Of a DNA stretch of 6,578 nt, positions 5,624 through 6,578 are shown piece after piece. A program made the translations under genes and the position numbers. The stretch comes from an uncultured Planctomycetaceae bacterium (GTDB lineage: Bacteria > Planctomycetota > Planctomycetia > Pirellulales > UBA1268). The stretch's first letter is position 1; each line of letters begins with the position of its first letter. The DNA is taken from the NCBI GenBank assembly GCA_903958265.1, contig CAJBSQ010000239.1:1-6578 (forward strand), read 5' to 3'. The notes beneath the pieces are model-generated. The model saw only the letters and a program-made list of their open reading frames with translations, had not been told where the DNA came from and searched no databases.

Positions 5624-5756
5624 AGCCGGCCCGCCACGGCCAGCGGCTCGGGCATCACGCTCGGCACGTCCCAGCCCTGCCCAGAAACACCACCGGGCAG
5701 AGCACCTTGCGATGCCCTGCCCAGCGTGAGATCACGAGTGCCGCGAAGGGCTCAGG
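5624..5756. other. Unassigned DNA between GH5 remnant and PEP-CTERM gene
   Basis: About 130 bp in which I recognise no gene. It contains CCCTGCCCAG twice (5675-5684 and 5715-5724), and CTGCCC (5677-5682) can pair with GGGCAG (5695-5700), which can alternatively involve the second copy. On the minus strand these hairpins lie downstream of the PEP-CTERM gene and could end its transcript, but no T-run follows. It may also contain scrambled GH5 sequence that I cannot recognise. Confidence 0.4.
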
Positions 5757-6578
5757 TCAGCGAGCGCGGCGACGGCGGAAGAACGAGTAGCCGCCGCCGG
5801 CCAGACCGGCGAGGGCCATGGCGCAGATGGAGGGCTCGGGGACGGAGACCGGGATCACGGCACCGACCTGGTTGCCGACTACGCCATTGATCCCGTACTG
5901 GAACGTCGCAAATCCAAGCCCGTAGCCGAGGATATTGGCATTGGCGTTGGAGTTTTGGCCGATGGTCTTGAAGTTGCTGATGACCATCGCCGAGACGCTA
6001 CCCGAGTTCACGAGATCCAGCGGGTAGCTCCATCCCATGTTCCAGTAGCCCGAGGTACCCGTGGAGGCGATGTTGCCGAGGTCGCCCGTGTTGGTCAGGA
6101 ACGCGGACAGGGGAGATCCGACAGTGAGAGAGACCCGGGCGGGATTCGTGACCGGGGGAAGGCCAGACACGGCTTGGACGGCGGGAAACGTTTTGGGTGT
6201 GCCGGTCGTCGGTGAGTAAGCGTTCGTGGTGGTGCCAGTTGCGTAGGTGAACGGGCCCGGAGTGGTGCCGCTGACGTTCACCGTACCGGTGGTGTACGTG
6301 ATGATGACCGCGTTGAGGTTGTAGCCCCTTGGATTCACCTGCAGCTGCCCAGTCAGCGTGTTGAAGTAGGCGACGGCACCGGGCTGTCCGTTAAAGGAAC
6401 TTGTGGCGCTGGTACGAATGGGGAGAGCCGTGCCGGTGGCGACAGCCGACCATTGGAGCCCAGACGCCGTGGTCCCGCTGATGTCGGTCGGCTGGGGCGG
6501 GTCGTAAACGCCCGCGGAAGCCTGGAGAGCCACTGCGAGAACCACGCCAACGCTCACGACCACGCCAGGCAGACGGGA
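5757..6578 (-). CDS. PEP-CTERM sorting domain-containing exported protein, 5' end uncertain at window edge
   Basis: The C-terminus reads SVPEPSICAMALAGLAGGG, then YSFF and RRRRAR: the PEP-CTERM tripartite sorting signal, with PEP, a hydrophobic helix and an arginine cluster. This tail is recognised by an exosortase (EpsH/XrtA-type), which processes and sorts the protein at the cell envelope. The N-terminus has a hydrophobic segment VVVSVGVVLAVALQASAG with an ASA-G signal-peptidase site, then YDPPQP. The body (about 220 residues) is rich in Thr, Ser, Gly and Asn, with few charges and no recognised enzyme domain; it is probably a surface or matrix protein. A GTG at 6561-6563 is a possible start (268 residues), but that form lacks the basic n-region of a signal peptide. 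The frame stays open to the window edge and adds SRLPG, so the true start is probably outside. No exosortase gene is in the window. Confidence 0.9.
   Translation of the reverse strand, partial: SRLPGVVVSVGVVLAVALQASAGVYDPPQPTDISGTTASGLQWSAVATGTALPIRTSATSSFNGQPGAVAYFNTLTGQLQVNPRGYNLNAVIITYTTGTVNVSGTTPGPFTYATGTTTNAYSPTTGTPKTFPAVQAVSGLPPVTNPARVSLTVGSPLSAFLTNTGDLGNIASTGTSGYWNMGWSYPLDLVNSGSVSAMVISNFKTIGQNSNANANILGYGLGFATFQYGINGVVGNQVGAVIPVSVPEPSICAMALAGLAGGGYSFFRRRRAR

Noticed and set aside
5624..5700. Minus-strand VMPEPLAVAGRLR-like reading, resembling a second PEP-CTERM tail
   Set aside because: It lacks a proper hydrophobic helix, has no supported gene upstream, and the PEP triplet is probably chance.
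5531..5890. 119-codon plus frame as an independent gene
   Set aside because: Only its first ~31 codons look GH5-like. The rest is unassigned and then runs antisense into the PEP-CTERM gene, so it is treated as part of the pseudogene.
1..6578. CRISPR array, tRNA/rRNA, transposon ends, phage or toxin-antitoxin modules
   Set aside because: No regularly spaced repeats, cloverleaf-like segments, transposase motifs or recognisable toxin pairs were seen on either strand.

Overview
The window looks like chromosomal DNA from a high-GC planctomycete, most likely of the Pirellulales type. This rests on three things together: a BBP7-type outer-membrane beta-barrel protein (a family expanded in planctomycetes), a PEP-CTERM-anchored exported protein, and a divergent planctomycete-style ketosynthase. 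The placement is inferred from gene content only. I see no RNA gene, CRISPR array, insertion sequence, integrase or phage gene.

Layout. Bases 1-321 (+) are the 3' end of a staphylococcal-nuclease-like gene cut by the window edge. Bases 381-1646 (+) encode a beta-ketoacyl-ACP-synthase-fold protein whose nucleophilic cysteine is replaced by aspartate. It converges on a BBP7-family porin-like protein (1680-3134, -), with a compact GC hairpin in the 33-bp gap. A 228-bp divergent spacer leads to a two-helix membrane miniprotein (3363-3623, +). That gene converges on a small acidic cysteine-containing protein (3718-4002, -), whose ribosome-binding region is tandemly duplicated. A 257-bp divergent spacer with several inverted repeats leads to an extended SDR / NAD(P)-dependent epimerase-reductase resembling HpnA and dihydroflavonol-4-reductase (4260-5306, +). 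Next comes a broken GH5-type glycoside hydrolase remnant (5359 to about 5623, +), then about 130 bp that I cannot assign. The last gene is a PEP-CTERM protein read on the minus strand (5757 to the right edge).

The genes do not form one obvious operon or pathway. Most are single transcription units in alternating orientation. Envelope and export functions recur (BBP7 barrel, PEP-CTERM protein, two-helix miniprotein). The ketosynthase-like protein and the SDR could both belong to lipid metabolism, but nothing in the sequence links them. I do not see a convincing new multi-gene system. The observation most worth following is the ketosynthase with an altered catalytic centre. Next are the decayed GH5 gene and the repeat structures in the 4003-4259 spacer.
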